From Halorhodospira sp. (GTDB lineage Bacteria; Pseudomonadota; Gammaproteobacteria; Nitrococcales; Halorhodospiraceae): a stretch of DNA of 5,511 nucleotides. Location: contig SKYL01000127.1 of assembly GCA_007127935.1 (NCBI GenBank), positions 1 to 5,511 of the forward strand, written 5' to 3'. The notes beneath the pieces were generated by a model that saw only the letters and a program-made list of their open reading frames with translations, did no database searches and was not told where the DNA came from. Position 1 is the first letter of the stretch. Each line of letters begins with the position of its first letter. The position numbers were made by a program, and so were the translations under genes. Below, in pieces: positions 1 through 5,511 of the stretch.

Positions 1-1
1 G

Positions 2-1078
2 GTGGCCGGCGCCGCCGCGGCCGGCAAGGCGCCGGCGGAAGCGGCCCCGGCCCAGCCCGGCGAGGCGGCCCAGACGCCGGCCCAGACGCCGGCCCAGACG
101 GCGGCCAAAACAGCGGCCAGAGCGGCTGCCCCTTCCGCCGAAGTGATGGCGGGGCTGAGCCCCGCGGTTCGGCGCTTGGTGGGCGAGCACGGGGTGGACC
201 CCGGCCGGATCGCCGGCAGCGGTCCCGGCGGGCGTATCACCAAGGCCGATGTGCTCAAGCACGTGGAGGGCAGTGACGCCGCCCCGGCGTCGGAACCCGT
301 CGCCGCGCCCCAAGCACCGTCCCAGGCCGCACCCGCGGCGGAGGCGCCGTCAGCGCCGACCGTCGCCGGACGGGGCGAGCGGTTGGAGGAACGCGTCCCG
401 ATGACCCGCCTGCGCCGCCGGGTGGCTGAGCGCCTGGTGGAGGCGCAACAGACGGCGGCCATGCTCACCACCTTCAACGAGTGCGACATGAAGCCGGTGA
501 TGGAGATGCGCGCCCGCTACCGGGACCGCTTCGAGAAGGCCCACTCCGTGCGGCTCGGATTCATGTCGTTCTTCGTCAAGGCGGCGGTAGAGGCGCTGAA
601 GCGCTTCCCGGCGGTCAACGCCTCCATCGACGGCGAGGACATCATCTACCACGGCTACTACGATATCGGGATCGCCGTCTCCTCGCCGCGCGGCCTGGTG
701 GTCCCGGTGGTGCGCGACGCCGACAAGCTCTCCTTCGCGGAGATCGAGAAGCAGATCAACGACTACGGCCAGCGCGCCCAGGCCGGGAAGCTGGCCATGG
801 AGGAGTTGACCGGCGGGACCTTCACCATCACCAACGGCGGGGTGTTCGGCTCCCTGGTCTCGACACCGATCCTCAATCCGCCCCAGAGCGGGATTTTGGG
901 GATGCACAAGATCCAGGAGCGGCCGGTGGTGGAGAACGGCGAGGTGGTGGTGCGGCCGATGATGTACCTGGCCCACACCTACGACCACCGGATCATCGAC
1001 GGCCGGGAGGCGGTCCAATTCCTGGTGGCCATCAAGGACTGCATCGAGGATCCGGCGCGCCTCCTGCTGGAGGTCTGA
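2..1078 (+). CDS. sucB: 2-oxoglutarate dehydrogenase E2 component (dihydrolipoyl succinyltransferase), 5' part missing
   Basis: This is the core E2 subunit of the cytosolic 2-oxoglutarate dehydrogenase complex; it passes the succinyl group from lipoyl-lysine to CoA, giving succinyl-CoA. The frame is open at the left edge, so the N-terminal lipoyl domain lies outside; the GTG at 2-4 is an internal valine codon. Visible residues: Ala/Pro/Gln linker 1-50, peripheral subunit-binding domain about 52-89 (LSPAVRRLV...GPGGRITKADVL) that docks E1/E3, a second Ala/Pro linker about 90-127, then the acyltransferase catalytic domain about 128-358. The active-site motif YDHRIIDG is at 327-334, with catalytic His329 and Asp333. 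The C-terminus (EDPARLLLEV) and the TFNE segment at 157-160 match the SucB/OdhB type rather than pyruvate E2. The stop is 46 bp before lpdA, as in suc operons; sucA is expected upstream. The assignment is firm. Confidence 0.95.
   Translation: MAGAAAAGKAPAEAAPAQPGEAAQTPAQTPAQTAAKTAARAAAPSAEVMAGLSPAVRRLVGEHGVDPGRIAGSGPGGRITKADVLKHVEGSDAAPASEPVAAPQAPSQAAPAAEAPSAPTVAGRGERLEERVPMTRLRRRVAERLVEAQQTAAMLTTFNECDMKPVMEMRARYRDRFEKAHSVRLGFMSFFVKAAVEALKRFPAVNASIDGEDIIYHGYYDIGIAVSSPRGLVVPVVRDADKLSFAEIEKQINDYGQRAQAGKLAMEELTGGTFTITNGGVFGSLVSTPILNPPQSGILGMHKIQERPVVENGEVVVRPMMYLAHTYDHRIIDGREAVQFLVAIKDCIEDPARLLLEV
71..106 (+). repeat. 12-bp tandem repeat in the sucB linker (three units)
   Basis: Three consecutive 12-bp units occur at 71-82, 83-94 and 95-106. 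The first two are identical (CAGACGCCGGCC) and the third differs by one base. They encode QTPA-QTPA-QTAA in the flexible linker before the subunit-binding domain, and a decayed AKTAARAA continuation follows. Because the unit is a multiple of three, copy-number change by slippage would keep the frame and only alter linker length. Confidence 0.85.
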
Positions 1079-1124
1079 ACCGCCCGGCACCGCCCGCCAA
1101 CCAATAACAAGAAGTGGGGCCGAC

Positions 1125-2546
1125 ATGTCCAATACCTACGACGTCATCGTGATCGGAGCCGGGCCCGCCGGGTACGTGGCCGCCATCCGCTGCGCCCAAC
1201 TCGGCATGCATACCGCCGTGGTGGACGACTTCGTCTTCAAGGACGGCGAGCCCGCCCTGGGCGGCACCTGCCTCAACGTCGGGTGCATCCCCTCCAAGGC
1301 GCTGCTCGACTCCTCCGAGCAGTACCACAAAGTGGCCCACACCCTGGCCGCCCACGGCATCAAGACCAAGGGCGTCGAGTTGGACGTCAAGGCGATGATC
1401 GCCCGCAAGGATCAGGTGGTGAAGGACCTCACCGGCGGAATCCGCCAACTGTTCAAGGCCAACCACGTCGAGTGGTTGCACGGCCACGGCAAGTTGGTGG
1501 GTCAAGGAGCCGTGGAGGTGCGCGGGGCCGATGGTGAGACCCGCCGGATCGAAGGCGGGGCGGTGATCCTCGCACCCGGCTCCCGCTCGGTGGACATCGG
1601 CGCCGCGCCGCTGGACCACGAGCGCATCGTCAACTCCGACGGCGCCCTGGAGTTCACCGAGGTACCCAAGCGGCTGGGCATCATCGGCGCCGGCGTCATC
1701 GGCCTGGAGATGGGCTCCGTGTGGAGCCGTCTCGGCTCCAAGGTCGTCCTGTTGGAGGCCCAGGATGAGCTGCTGGCGCCGGTGGACCGGCAGGTGGTGC
1801 GGGTGGCCCAGAAGGAGTTCAAAAACCAGGGGCTCGACATCCGCCTCGGTTGCCGCGTGACCGGGACTAAGGTCGGCAAACAGGTCTCGGTCCACTACGA
1901 GGACAAGGAAGGCAAGCAGAACCTCCAGGTGGATCGGCTCATCGTCTGTGTCGGCCGCCGCCCCAACACAGAGGATCTCTTCGTCGACGACGTGGGGCTG
2001 ATCCTCGATGAGCGCGGCTTCGTCCACGTGGACGAGCAGTGCCGCACCAACCTGCCCAACGTCTACGCGGTGGGCGACGTGGTGCGCGGTCCGATGCTCG
2101 CCCACAAGGGGCAGGAAGAGGGGATGATGGTGGCCGAGATCATCGCCGGGCAGTACGGCCACGTGAACTACGATACCATTCCTTGGGTGATCTACACCCA
2201 CCCCGAGATCGCCTGGGTCGGCCGCACCGAGCAGCAATTGAAGGCGGCCAACGTCCCGTACCACACCGGCGTCTTCAACTTCGCCGCCACCGGCCGGGCG
2301 CGGGCCATGGACGAGTCCGCCGGCCTAGTGAAGCTGATCGCCCACGCTGAGACCGACCAACTCCTGGGCGCGCACATCATCGGCCCCCAGGCATCGGAAC
2401 TGATCGCCGAGGCGGTGGTGACCATGGAGTTCGGCGGCGCGGCCGAGGACTTGGCCCGCACCGTCCACGCCCATCCCACCCTCTCCGAGGCCGTCCATGA
2501 GGCCGCCTTGGCCGTGGGAAAGCGTGCCATCCACAAGGCGAACTGA
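1125..2546 (+). CDS. lpdA: Dihydrolipoyl dehydrogenase (E3 of 2-oxoacid dehydrogenase complexes)
   Basis: This FAD flavoprotein reoxidises the dihydrolipoyl groups of E2 and reduces NAD+; it serves 2-oxoglutarate dehydrogenase and possibly pyruvate dehydrogenase and glycine cleavage. The 473 residues match the usual family length. In order: FAD-binding GAGPAG at 11-16; redox-active disulfide motif GGTCLNVGCIPSK at 46-58 with Cys49 and Cys54; NAD-binding GAGVIG at 188-193 with Glu195; second FAD motif NVYAVGD at 312-318; C-terminal dimerisation domain with HAHPTLSE at 448-455, giving the catalytic pair His450/Glu455. The ATG at 1125 starts just before the conserved YDVIVIGAG strand, which supports this start. 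The ribosome-binding site is poor (GTGGGG at 1114-1119, 5-base gap), so translation may depend on coupling to sucB, 46 bp upstream. All catalytic residues are intact. Confidence 0.96.
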   Translation: MSNTYDVIVIGAGPAGYVAAIRCAQLGMHTAVVDDFVFKDGEPALGGTCLNVGCIPSKALLDSSEQYHKVAHTLAAHGIKTKGVELDVKAMIARKDQVVKDLTGGIRQLFKANHVEWLHGHGKLVGQGAVEVRGADGETRRIEGGAVILAPGSRSVDIGAAPLDHERIVNSDGALEFTEVPKRLGIIGAGVIGLEMGSVWSRLGSKVVLLEAQDELLAPVDRQVVRVAQKEFKNQGLDIRLGCRVTGTKVGKQVSVHYEDKEGKQNLQVDRLIVCVGRRPNTEDLFVDDVGLILDERGFVHVDEQCRTNLPNVYAVGDVVRGPMLAHKGQEEGMMVAEIIAGQYGHVNYDTIPWVIYTHPEIAWVGRTEQQLKAANVPYHTGVFNFAATGRARAMDESAGLVKLIAHAETDQLLGAHIIGPQASELIAEAVVTMEFGGAAEDLARTVHAHPTLSEAVHEAALAVGKRAIHKAN

Positions 2547-2561
2547 GGCTGTTACAGCTTA

Positions 2562-2697
2562 GCGCCCCGTCATTGCGAGCGCCCCCGTCATTGCGAGGAG
2601 CGGAGCGACGAAGCAATCTCCACCACGTGGACGTCAACCCATGGAGATTGCTTCGCTGCGCTCGCAATGACGGGGGGCACTCGCAATAAAGGGGTGT
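2562..2697. repeat. Palindromic intergenic repeat (REP/MITE-like, GTCATTGCGAG family) with nested ends
   Basis: An inverted repeat follows lpdA. The inner element (2582-2676) has perfect outer arms of 16 bp (2582-2597 with 2661-2676) and perfect inner arms of 13 bp (2610-2622 with 2642-2654). Between these arms are 12 nt on the left (2598-2609, with GAGCG twice) and only 6 nt on the right (2655-2660), giving an asymmetric bulge. The 19-nt loop contains the palindrome CCACGTGG (2623-2630). A second copy of the end sequence lies outside: 2562-2579 on the left, and 2680-2697 on the right as a degenerate complement (14 of 18). No ORF or transposase is present. From memory, this core recurs in intergenic DNA of many unrelated bacteria and yields spurious 'ASAAKQS'-like translations. 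In RNA the hairpin could end or protect the suc-lpd transcript (inference). Confidence 0.88.
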
Positions 2698-2707
2698 TCG
2701 TAGTTGC

Positions 2708-2733
2708 GGGAAGGGGGTGGTTCAGTACTTCCC
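2708..2733 (+). terminator. Weak hairpin, possible terminator after lpdA
   Basis: GGGAAG at 2708-2713 can pair with CTTCCC at 2728-2733 around a 14-nt loop. A pyrimidine-rich stretch follows, with TTTT at 2742-2745 and TTTTT at 2764-2768, but no U-run directly abuts the stem. It may be a degenerate terminator or part of a leader; the evidence is weak. Confidence 0.2.
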
Positions 2734-2842
2734 TTACGCCCTTTTCTCTCCAATTAGCCCCTCTTTTTATCATTACGTTTCCTAATATTGGTATGAGAGA
2801 GGAAGGTCTTGTCGCAGCGTAACGTTATGTATTAGCAGTGAT

Positions 2843-2870
2843 TTGGGAACGCATAAGTTGCTGGTGTAAA
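2843..2870 (+). promoter_or_regulatory. Weak sigma70-like promoter candidate upstream of acuI
   Basis: TTGGGA (2843-2848) and TGTAAA (2865-2870) each match four of six bases of the -35 and -10 consensus, with a 16-bp spacer. This would start transcription near 2877, leaving a leader of about 26 nt before the acuI ATG and placing the second repeat pair (2874-2894) over the start site. Matches of this quality arise by chance in A/T-rich DNA. Confidence 0.25.
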
Positions 2871-2888
2871 CTCCGCAGCGCAACATGA

Positions 2889-2894
2889 GAGAGG
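2889..2894 (+). promoter_or_regulatory. Ribosome-binding site deciding the acuI start
   Basis: GAGAGG lies 8 bases before the ATG at 2903. The in-frame ATG at 2885 has no purine-rich site in front of it and would itself overlap this motif, so 2903 is the better start. The prpC gene uses the same GAGAGG with the same 8-base gap. Confidence 0.75.
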
Positions 2895-2902
2895 CTTCAG
2901 CC

Positions 2903-3895
2903 ATGACAGAATTTCGAGCCTATCGAATCCCCGAAGAGGGGGGAGAAAGCGATGGTGGTGTTCGGCGGACCGCGCTCGCCGAGTTGCCCGAAGGCGATGT
3001 GTTGATTCGGTCCGAGTGGTCCTCCATAAATTTCAAGGACGCCCTGGCCGTTACCGGCAAGGGAAAGATCCTGCGCCGCTTCCCCCTGACCCCCGGCATC
3101 GACGTGGCCGGCACCGTGGAGTCGTCCACCGCCTCCGGCATCGAGCCCGGCCAGAGCGTGCTGGTCACCGGCTGCGGCATGGGTGAGGTCCACGACGGCG
3201 GCTTCGCCGAATACGTTCGTGTCCCCGCGGAGTGGGTGGTGCCGGTGCCGGAGTGCTACACCACCCGGCAGGCGATGGCCCTGGGAACCGCCGGTTTCAC
3301 CGCTGCCTTGGCATTGCTGCGCATGGAAAGCTGCGGCCAGACCCCGGAGCGGGGCGACATTGTCGTCACCGGCGCCTCGGGGGGTGTGGGCAGCCTTGCC
3401 GTGAACATGCTCTCGTCGGCCGGTTACCGCGTGGTGGCGGTCAGCGGCAAGCCCGACGCCGCCGAGCAGCTTTATCACCTGGGCGCCGCCGACGTGGTGA
3501 GCCCGGAGGAGTTGCAACTCGGCACCCGCCCGTTGGAGAAGGCCCGCTTCGGCGGCGTTATCGACAACGTGGGTGGGGAACTGCTGGCCAGTCTGCTGCC
3601 CCACATCCACGAGTACGGCAACGTGGCCGCCATTGGCCTCGCCGGGGGCGTGAAGGTCGAGACCACGGTGATGCCGTTCATCCTGCGCGGCGTGAGCCTG
3701 CTCGGGATCAGCTCCGCCAACTGCCCGCGGGATCTCCGGTTGACTGCTTGGCGGCGGTTGGGGGCCGATCTGCGGCCGCCGCGGCTGGATGAGATCGTCA
3801 CCGGCGAAGTGGCCCTCGACGGCTTGCGGGAGGCGTCCGAAGCGATGTTGGCGCGGCGGGCGCGGGGCCGGACGCTGGTCCGGGTTCGTGACTGA
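2903..3895 (+). CDS. acuI: AcuI/YhdH-family NADPH-dependent acryloyl-CoA reductase (zinc-free MDR)
   Basis: This is a soluble medium-chain dehydrogenase/reductase of the YhdH/AcuI branch. Characterised members reduce acryloyl-CoA to propionyl-CoA with NADPH, which removes a toxic electrophile. The 330 residues are close to the roughly 325 of the family. Visible parts: GroES-like N-terminal domain with the branch signature NFKDALAVTGKGKI at 43-56 and PGIDVAGTV at 64-72; Rossmann NADPH motif VTGASGGVGS at 155-164; SGKPD at 181-185, near the expected 2'-phosphate site; VMPFILRGVSLLGI at 256-269. The zinc-ligand pattern of alcohol dehydrogenases is absent. The downstream partner prpB is 75 bp away on the same strand, so propionyl-CoA metabolism is a sensible role. 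Family membership is firm; the exact substrate is inferred, and a generic quinone oxidoreductase label would be less informative. Confidence 0.87.
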   Translation: MTEFRAYRIPEEGGESDGGVRRTALAELPEGDVLIRSEWSSINFKDALAVTGKGKILRRFPLTPGIDVAGTVESSTASGIEPGQSVLVTGCGMGEVHDGGFAEYVRVPAEWVVPVPECYTTRQAMALGTAGFTAALALLRMESCGQTPERGDIVVTGASGGVGSLAVNMLSSAGYRVVAVSGKPDAAEQLYHLGAADVVSPEELQLGTRPLEKARFGGVIDNVGGELLASLLPHIHEYGNVAAIGLAGGVKVETTVMPFILRGVSLLGISSANCPRDLRLTAWRRLGADLRPPRLDEIVTGEVALDGLREASEAMLARRARGRTLVRVRD

Positions 3896-3956
3896 GTGGG
3901 GATGGCCATGGGCCGTTCGAGCGGCATTGGGCCGCGACACCGCCCCCGGATATGGG

Positions 3957-3963
3957 AAGGAGG
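3957..3963 (+). promoter_or_regulatory. Strong Shine-Dalgarno site of prpB
   Basis: AAGGAGG ends 7 bases before the ATG at 3971. It is the best ribosome-binding site in the window and fixes the prpB start. The 75-bp gap between acuI and prpB (3896-3970) shows no clear terminator or promoter, which supports co-transcription. Confidence 0.85.
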
Positions 3964-3970
3964 TTGAGCC

Positions 3971-4855
3971 ATGAGTCAAAACGCTACCGCCGGCCGGCGC
4001 TTTCGTGAAGCGGTGGCCGCCGAGCGGCCGCTACAGGTGGCCGGAACGATCAATGCGTACTCCGCGCTGTTGGCGGAGCGGGCCGGTTTCCAAGCCCTCT
4101 ATGTCTCGGGGGCCGGGGTGGCCAACGCCTCCTTCGGCCTTCCCGACCTAGGGATTACCCAGTTGCCCGATGTGGCGGAAGACGTGCGCCGGATCACCGA
4201 CGTCACCGATGTCCCGGTGCTGGTGGACATCGATACCGGCTTCGGCGGCGCGTTCTCCATCGCCCGCACCATCCGCGAACTGACCCGGGCGGGCGCCGGG
4301 GCGGTGCATATCGAGGACCAGGTCCAGGCCAAGCGGTGCGGCCACCGGCCCGGCAAGGAACTGGTCTCCACCGGGGAGATGGTGGACCGGGTCAAGGCCG
4401 CGGTGGATGCCCGCCCCGACGACCAACTGGTCATCATGGCGCGCACCGACGCCCGCGCCTCCGAGGGGCTCGACGCCGCGCTGGAGCGGGCCGAGGCCTA
4501 CGTGGAGGCCGGCGCCGACATGATCTTCGCCGAGGCGATGCACACACTGGACGATTTCGAGGCCTTTACCCGGCGCGTCCCGGTGCCGGTGCTGGCCAAC
4601 ATCACCGAGTTCGGCAAGACCCCCTTGTTCACGGTGGAGGAGCTGCGCGGGGCAGGCGTCGGCCTGGTGCTCTATCCGCTGTCGGCATTCCGCGCCATGA
4701 GCCGCGCCGCCGAGGAGGTCTACGCCGCGATCCGGCGCGACGGCACCCAACAAGCGGTGATCGATTGCATGCAGACGCGGGACCAGCTCTACGAGGTCCT
4801 CGACTACCACGCTTACGAAGAGAAGCTGAACGCGCTTTTCGGACGAAGCTCCTGA
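3971..4855 (+). CDS. prpB: 2-methylisocitrate lyase
   Basis: This is the last enzyme of the methylcitrate cycle: a cytosolic, Mg2+-dependent lyase that splits 2-methylisocitrate into pyruvate and succinate. At 294 residues it is nearly the length of E. coli PrpB (296), and it aligns by eye along the whole length. It is an isocitrate lyase/PEP mutase superfamily barrel with SGAGV at 46-50, metal-site Asp86 and Asp88 in LVDIDTGFG (84-92), HIEDQ at 113-117, the catalytic loop KRCGH at 121-125 with Cys123 as general acid/base, MARTD at 156-160 (Arg158), Glu188, and NITEF at 210-214. The KRCGHRP form together with the C-terminal YEEKLNALF segment points to PrpB rather than to isocitrate lyase, which is much longer, or phosphonopyruvate enzymes. 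prpC follows after 15 bp, a tight operon. All key residues are intact. Confidence 0.96.
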   Translation: MSQNATAGRRFREAVAAERPLQVAGTINAYSALLAERAGFQALYVSGAGVANASFGLPDLGITQLPDVAEDVRRITDVTDVPVLVDIDTGFGGAFSIARTIRELTRAGAGAVHIEDQVQAKRCGHRPGKELVSTGEMVDRVKAAVDARPDDQLVIMARTDARASEGLDAALERAEAYVEAGADMIFAEAMHTLDDFEAFTRRVPVPVLANITEFGKTPLFTVEELRGAGVGLVLYPLSAFRAMSRAAEEVYAAIRRDGTQQAVIDCMQTRDQLYEVLDYHAYEEKLNALFGRSS

Positions 4856-4870
4856 CGAGAGGAAGAGACC

Positions 4871-5511
4871 ATGACGGACAAGAAAACCGGCGCCGGGCTG
4901 CGCGGGCAGTCGGCGGGCGAGACGGCCCTCTGTACCGTCGGCAAGGAGGGTGCCGGCCTGACCTATCGCGGCTACGACGTGCGCGACCTGGCCGCCACCT
5001 GCACCTTTGAGGAGGTGGCGTATCTGCTGCTCTACGGCGATCTGCCGACCCGCAGCCAACTGGACGCCTACAAGCAGCGCATCGCCGGTATGCGCGATCT
5101 GCCCGCGCCGCTCAAGGAGGTGTTGGAGCGCATCCCCCGCGACGCCCACCCGATGGACGTCATGCGTACCGGCTGCTCCATGATCGGAACGCTGGAGACG
5201 GAGGCCGACTTCTCCCAGCAGATGGACGTGGCCGACCGCCTGCTGGCCGTCTTCCCGTCGATCATCACCTATTGGTACCGCTACAGCCACGACGGTGTGC
5301 GCATCAACACCGTCACCGACGAGGACACCATCGGCGGCCACTTCCTGCACCTGCTGCGGGGCGAGGTGCCCAACGAGTTGCACAAGAACGTGATGCACGT
5401 CTCGCTGATCCTCTACGCCGAGCACGAGTTCAACGCCTCCACCTTCGCCGCCCGGGTCTGCGCCTCGACGCTCTCCGACATGCACTCGGCGATCACCGGC
5501 GCCATCGGTAC
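4871..5511 (+). CDS. prpC: 2-methylcitrate synthase, 3' part cut by the window edge
   Basis: This is the first committed enzyme of the methylcitrate cycle, condensing propionyl-CoA with oxaloacetate to 2-methylcitrate. An open frame of 213 codons runs off the right edge with no stop; relatives have about 375-390 residues, so just over half is seen. The start at 4871 follows GAGAGG (4857-4862, 8-base gap) and lies 15 bp after prpB. Recognisable PrpC segments are TALCTVGKEG at 18-27, YRGYDVRDLA at 32-41, HPMDVMRTG at 93-101, YWYRYSHDG at 134-142, DTIGGHFLHLL at 152-162 and YAEHEFNAS at 182-190, where His185 corresponds to an oxaloacetate-binding His of citrate synthases. The N-terminus is shorter than in E. 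coli. The catalytic His (GPxHG loop), second His and Asp lie beyond the edge and cannot be checked. HPMDVMRTG, with operon context, favours PrpC over ordinary citrate synthase. Confidence 0.93.
   Translation, partial: MTDKKTGAGLRGQSAGETALCTVGKEGAGLTYRGYDVRDLAATCTFEEVAYLLLYGDLPTRSQLDAYKQRIAGMRDLPAPLKEVLERIPRDAHPMDVMRTGCSMIGTLETEADFSQQMDVADRLLAVFPSIITYWYRYSHDGVRINTVTDEDTIGGHFLHLLRGEVPNELHKNVMHVSLILYAEHEFNASTFAARVCASTLSDMHSAITGAIG

Larger units (their letters stand above)
2793..2894 (+). repeat. Two interleaved pairs of 10-11 bp direct repeats before acuI
   Basis: ATGAGAGAGG occurs at 2793-2802 and exactly again at 2885-2894. CGCAGCG followed by T or C and AAC occurs at 2813-2823 and 2874-2884 (10 of 11). 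The upstream pair is in the order A then B, 10 bp apart; the downstream pair is in the order B then A, directly abutting. The second ATGAGAGAGG contains the acuI ribosome-binding site. These could be operator half-sites or remnants of a small duplication. Confidence 0.5.
2698..2902 (+). promoter_or_regulatory. A/T-rich intergenic region, likely control region of the acuI-prpBC operon
   Basis: These roughly 200 bp lie between the palindromic repeat and acuI and are clearly richer in A/T than the genes on either side, which suits a promoter region. They hold the 8-bp palindrome TAACGTTA (2820-2827), AATATT (2784-2789), and two sets of short direct repeats listed separately. I find no convincing ORF or RNA gene. 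A promoter here is inferred from position, composition and the change of functional block, not from a strong consensus. Confidence 0.5.

Noticed and set aside
2..4. GTG as the start codon of the sucB frame
   Set aside because: The visible protein begins inside an Ala/Pro linker and lacks the lipoyl domain, so the gene simply continues to the left of the window.
1032..2264. Long minus-strand open frame of 410 codons opposite lpdA
   Set aside because: It is the antisense of a clear lpdA gene in high-GC DNA, rich in His, Val, Gly, Leu and Asp as such shadows are, with no recognisable domain.
2571..2687. CRISPR-like repeats (several ATTGCGAG/CTCGCAAT copies)
   Set aside because: The copies are inverted and clustered at the ends of one palindrome, with no regular spacers.
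2588..2773. Minus-strand 61-codon frame in the intergenic region
   Set aside because: Its residues (such as VIASAAKQS) are the translation of the palindromic repeat, a well-known source of false protein calls.
2843..2862. Sigma54 -24/-12 promoter (TTGGGAAC...TTGCT), attractive because E. coli prp is sigma54-dependent
   Set aside because: The GG and GC elements are 12 nt apart instead of 10, and the -24 box lacks the GGCAC core.
2885..2887. Upstream ATG as the acuI start (adds MREASA)
   Set aside because: It has no ribosome-binding site, and it would place the good GAGAGG motif inside the gene; 2903 fits better.
4148..5485. Minus-strand open frame of 445 codons opposite prpB and prpC
   Set aside because: It spans two convincing + strand genes and their junction; its low-complexity His/Val/Gly/Leu composition marks it as an antisense shadow.

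Overview
The window is high-GC chromosomal DNA, probably from a gammaproteobacterium (the encoded proteins resemble Escherichia/Pseudomonas SucB, Lpd, YhdH/AcuI, PrpB and PrpC, and codon third positions are strongly G/C). The lineage is inferred from recalled family sequences, not from a search. All real genes lie on the + strand and all concern central acyl-CoA and 2-oxoacid metabolism.

Left block (1-2546): the 3' part of sucB, the E2 succinyltransferase of 2-oxoglutarate dehydrogenase, is followed after 46 bp by a complete lpdA (E3, dihydrolipoyl dehydrogenase). This is the end of a typical sucA-sucB-lpd arrangement of the TCA cycle.

Middle block (2547-2902): a 356-bp non-coding stretch. 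Its left half is a compact palindromic repeat of the widespread 'GTCATTGCGAG...GAAGCAATC' kind, with a nested second set of ends (2562-2697). Its right half (about 2700-2900) is much richer in A/T than the genes. It carries a weak hairpin, a weak promoter-like pair and two different short direct repeats, so it probably holds the control region of the next operon.

Right block (2903-5511): an acuI/yhdh-type acryloyl-CoA reductase gene, then prpB (2-methylisocitrate lyase) and prpC (2-methylcitrate synthase, cut by the right edge). PrpC condenses propionyl-CoA with oxaloacetate, and PrpB splits methylisocitrate into pyruvate and succinate. AcuI, if it has its family's activity, makes propionyl-CoA from acryloyl-CoA and so would feed the same cycle. 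The succinate and pyruvate released re-enter the TCA cycle, which the left block serves.

I see no phage, transposase, CRISPR or RNA gene, and no sign of a wholly new system. The points most worth a second look are the nested palindromic repeat, the paired direct repeats before acuI, and the acuI-prpB-prpC gene order.
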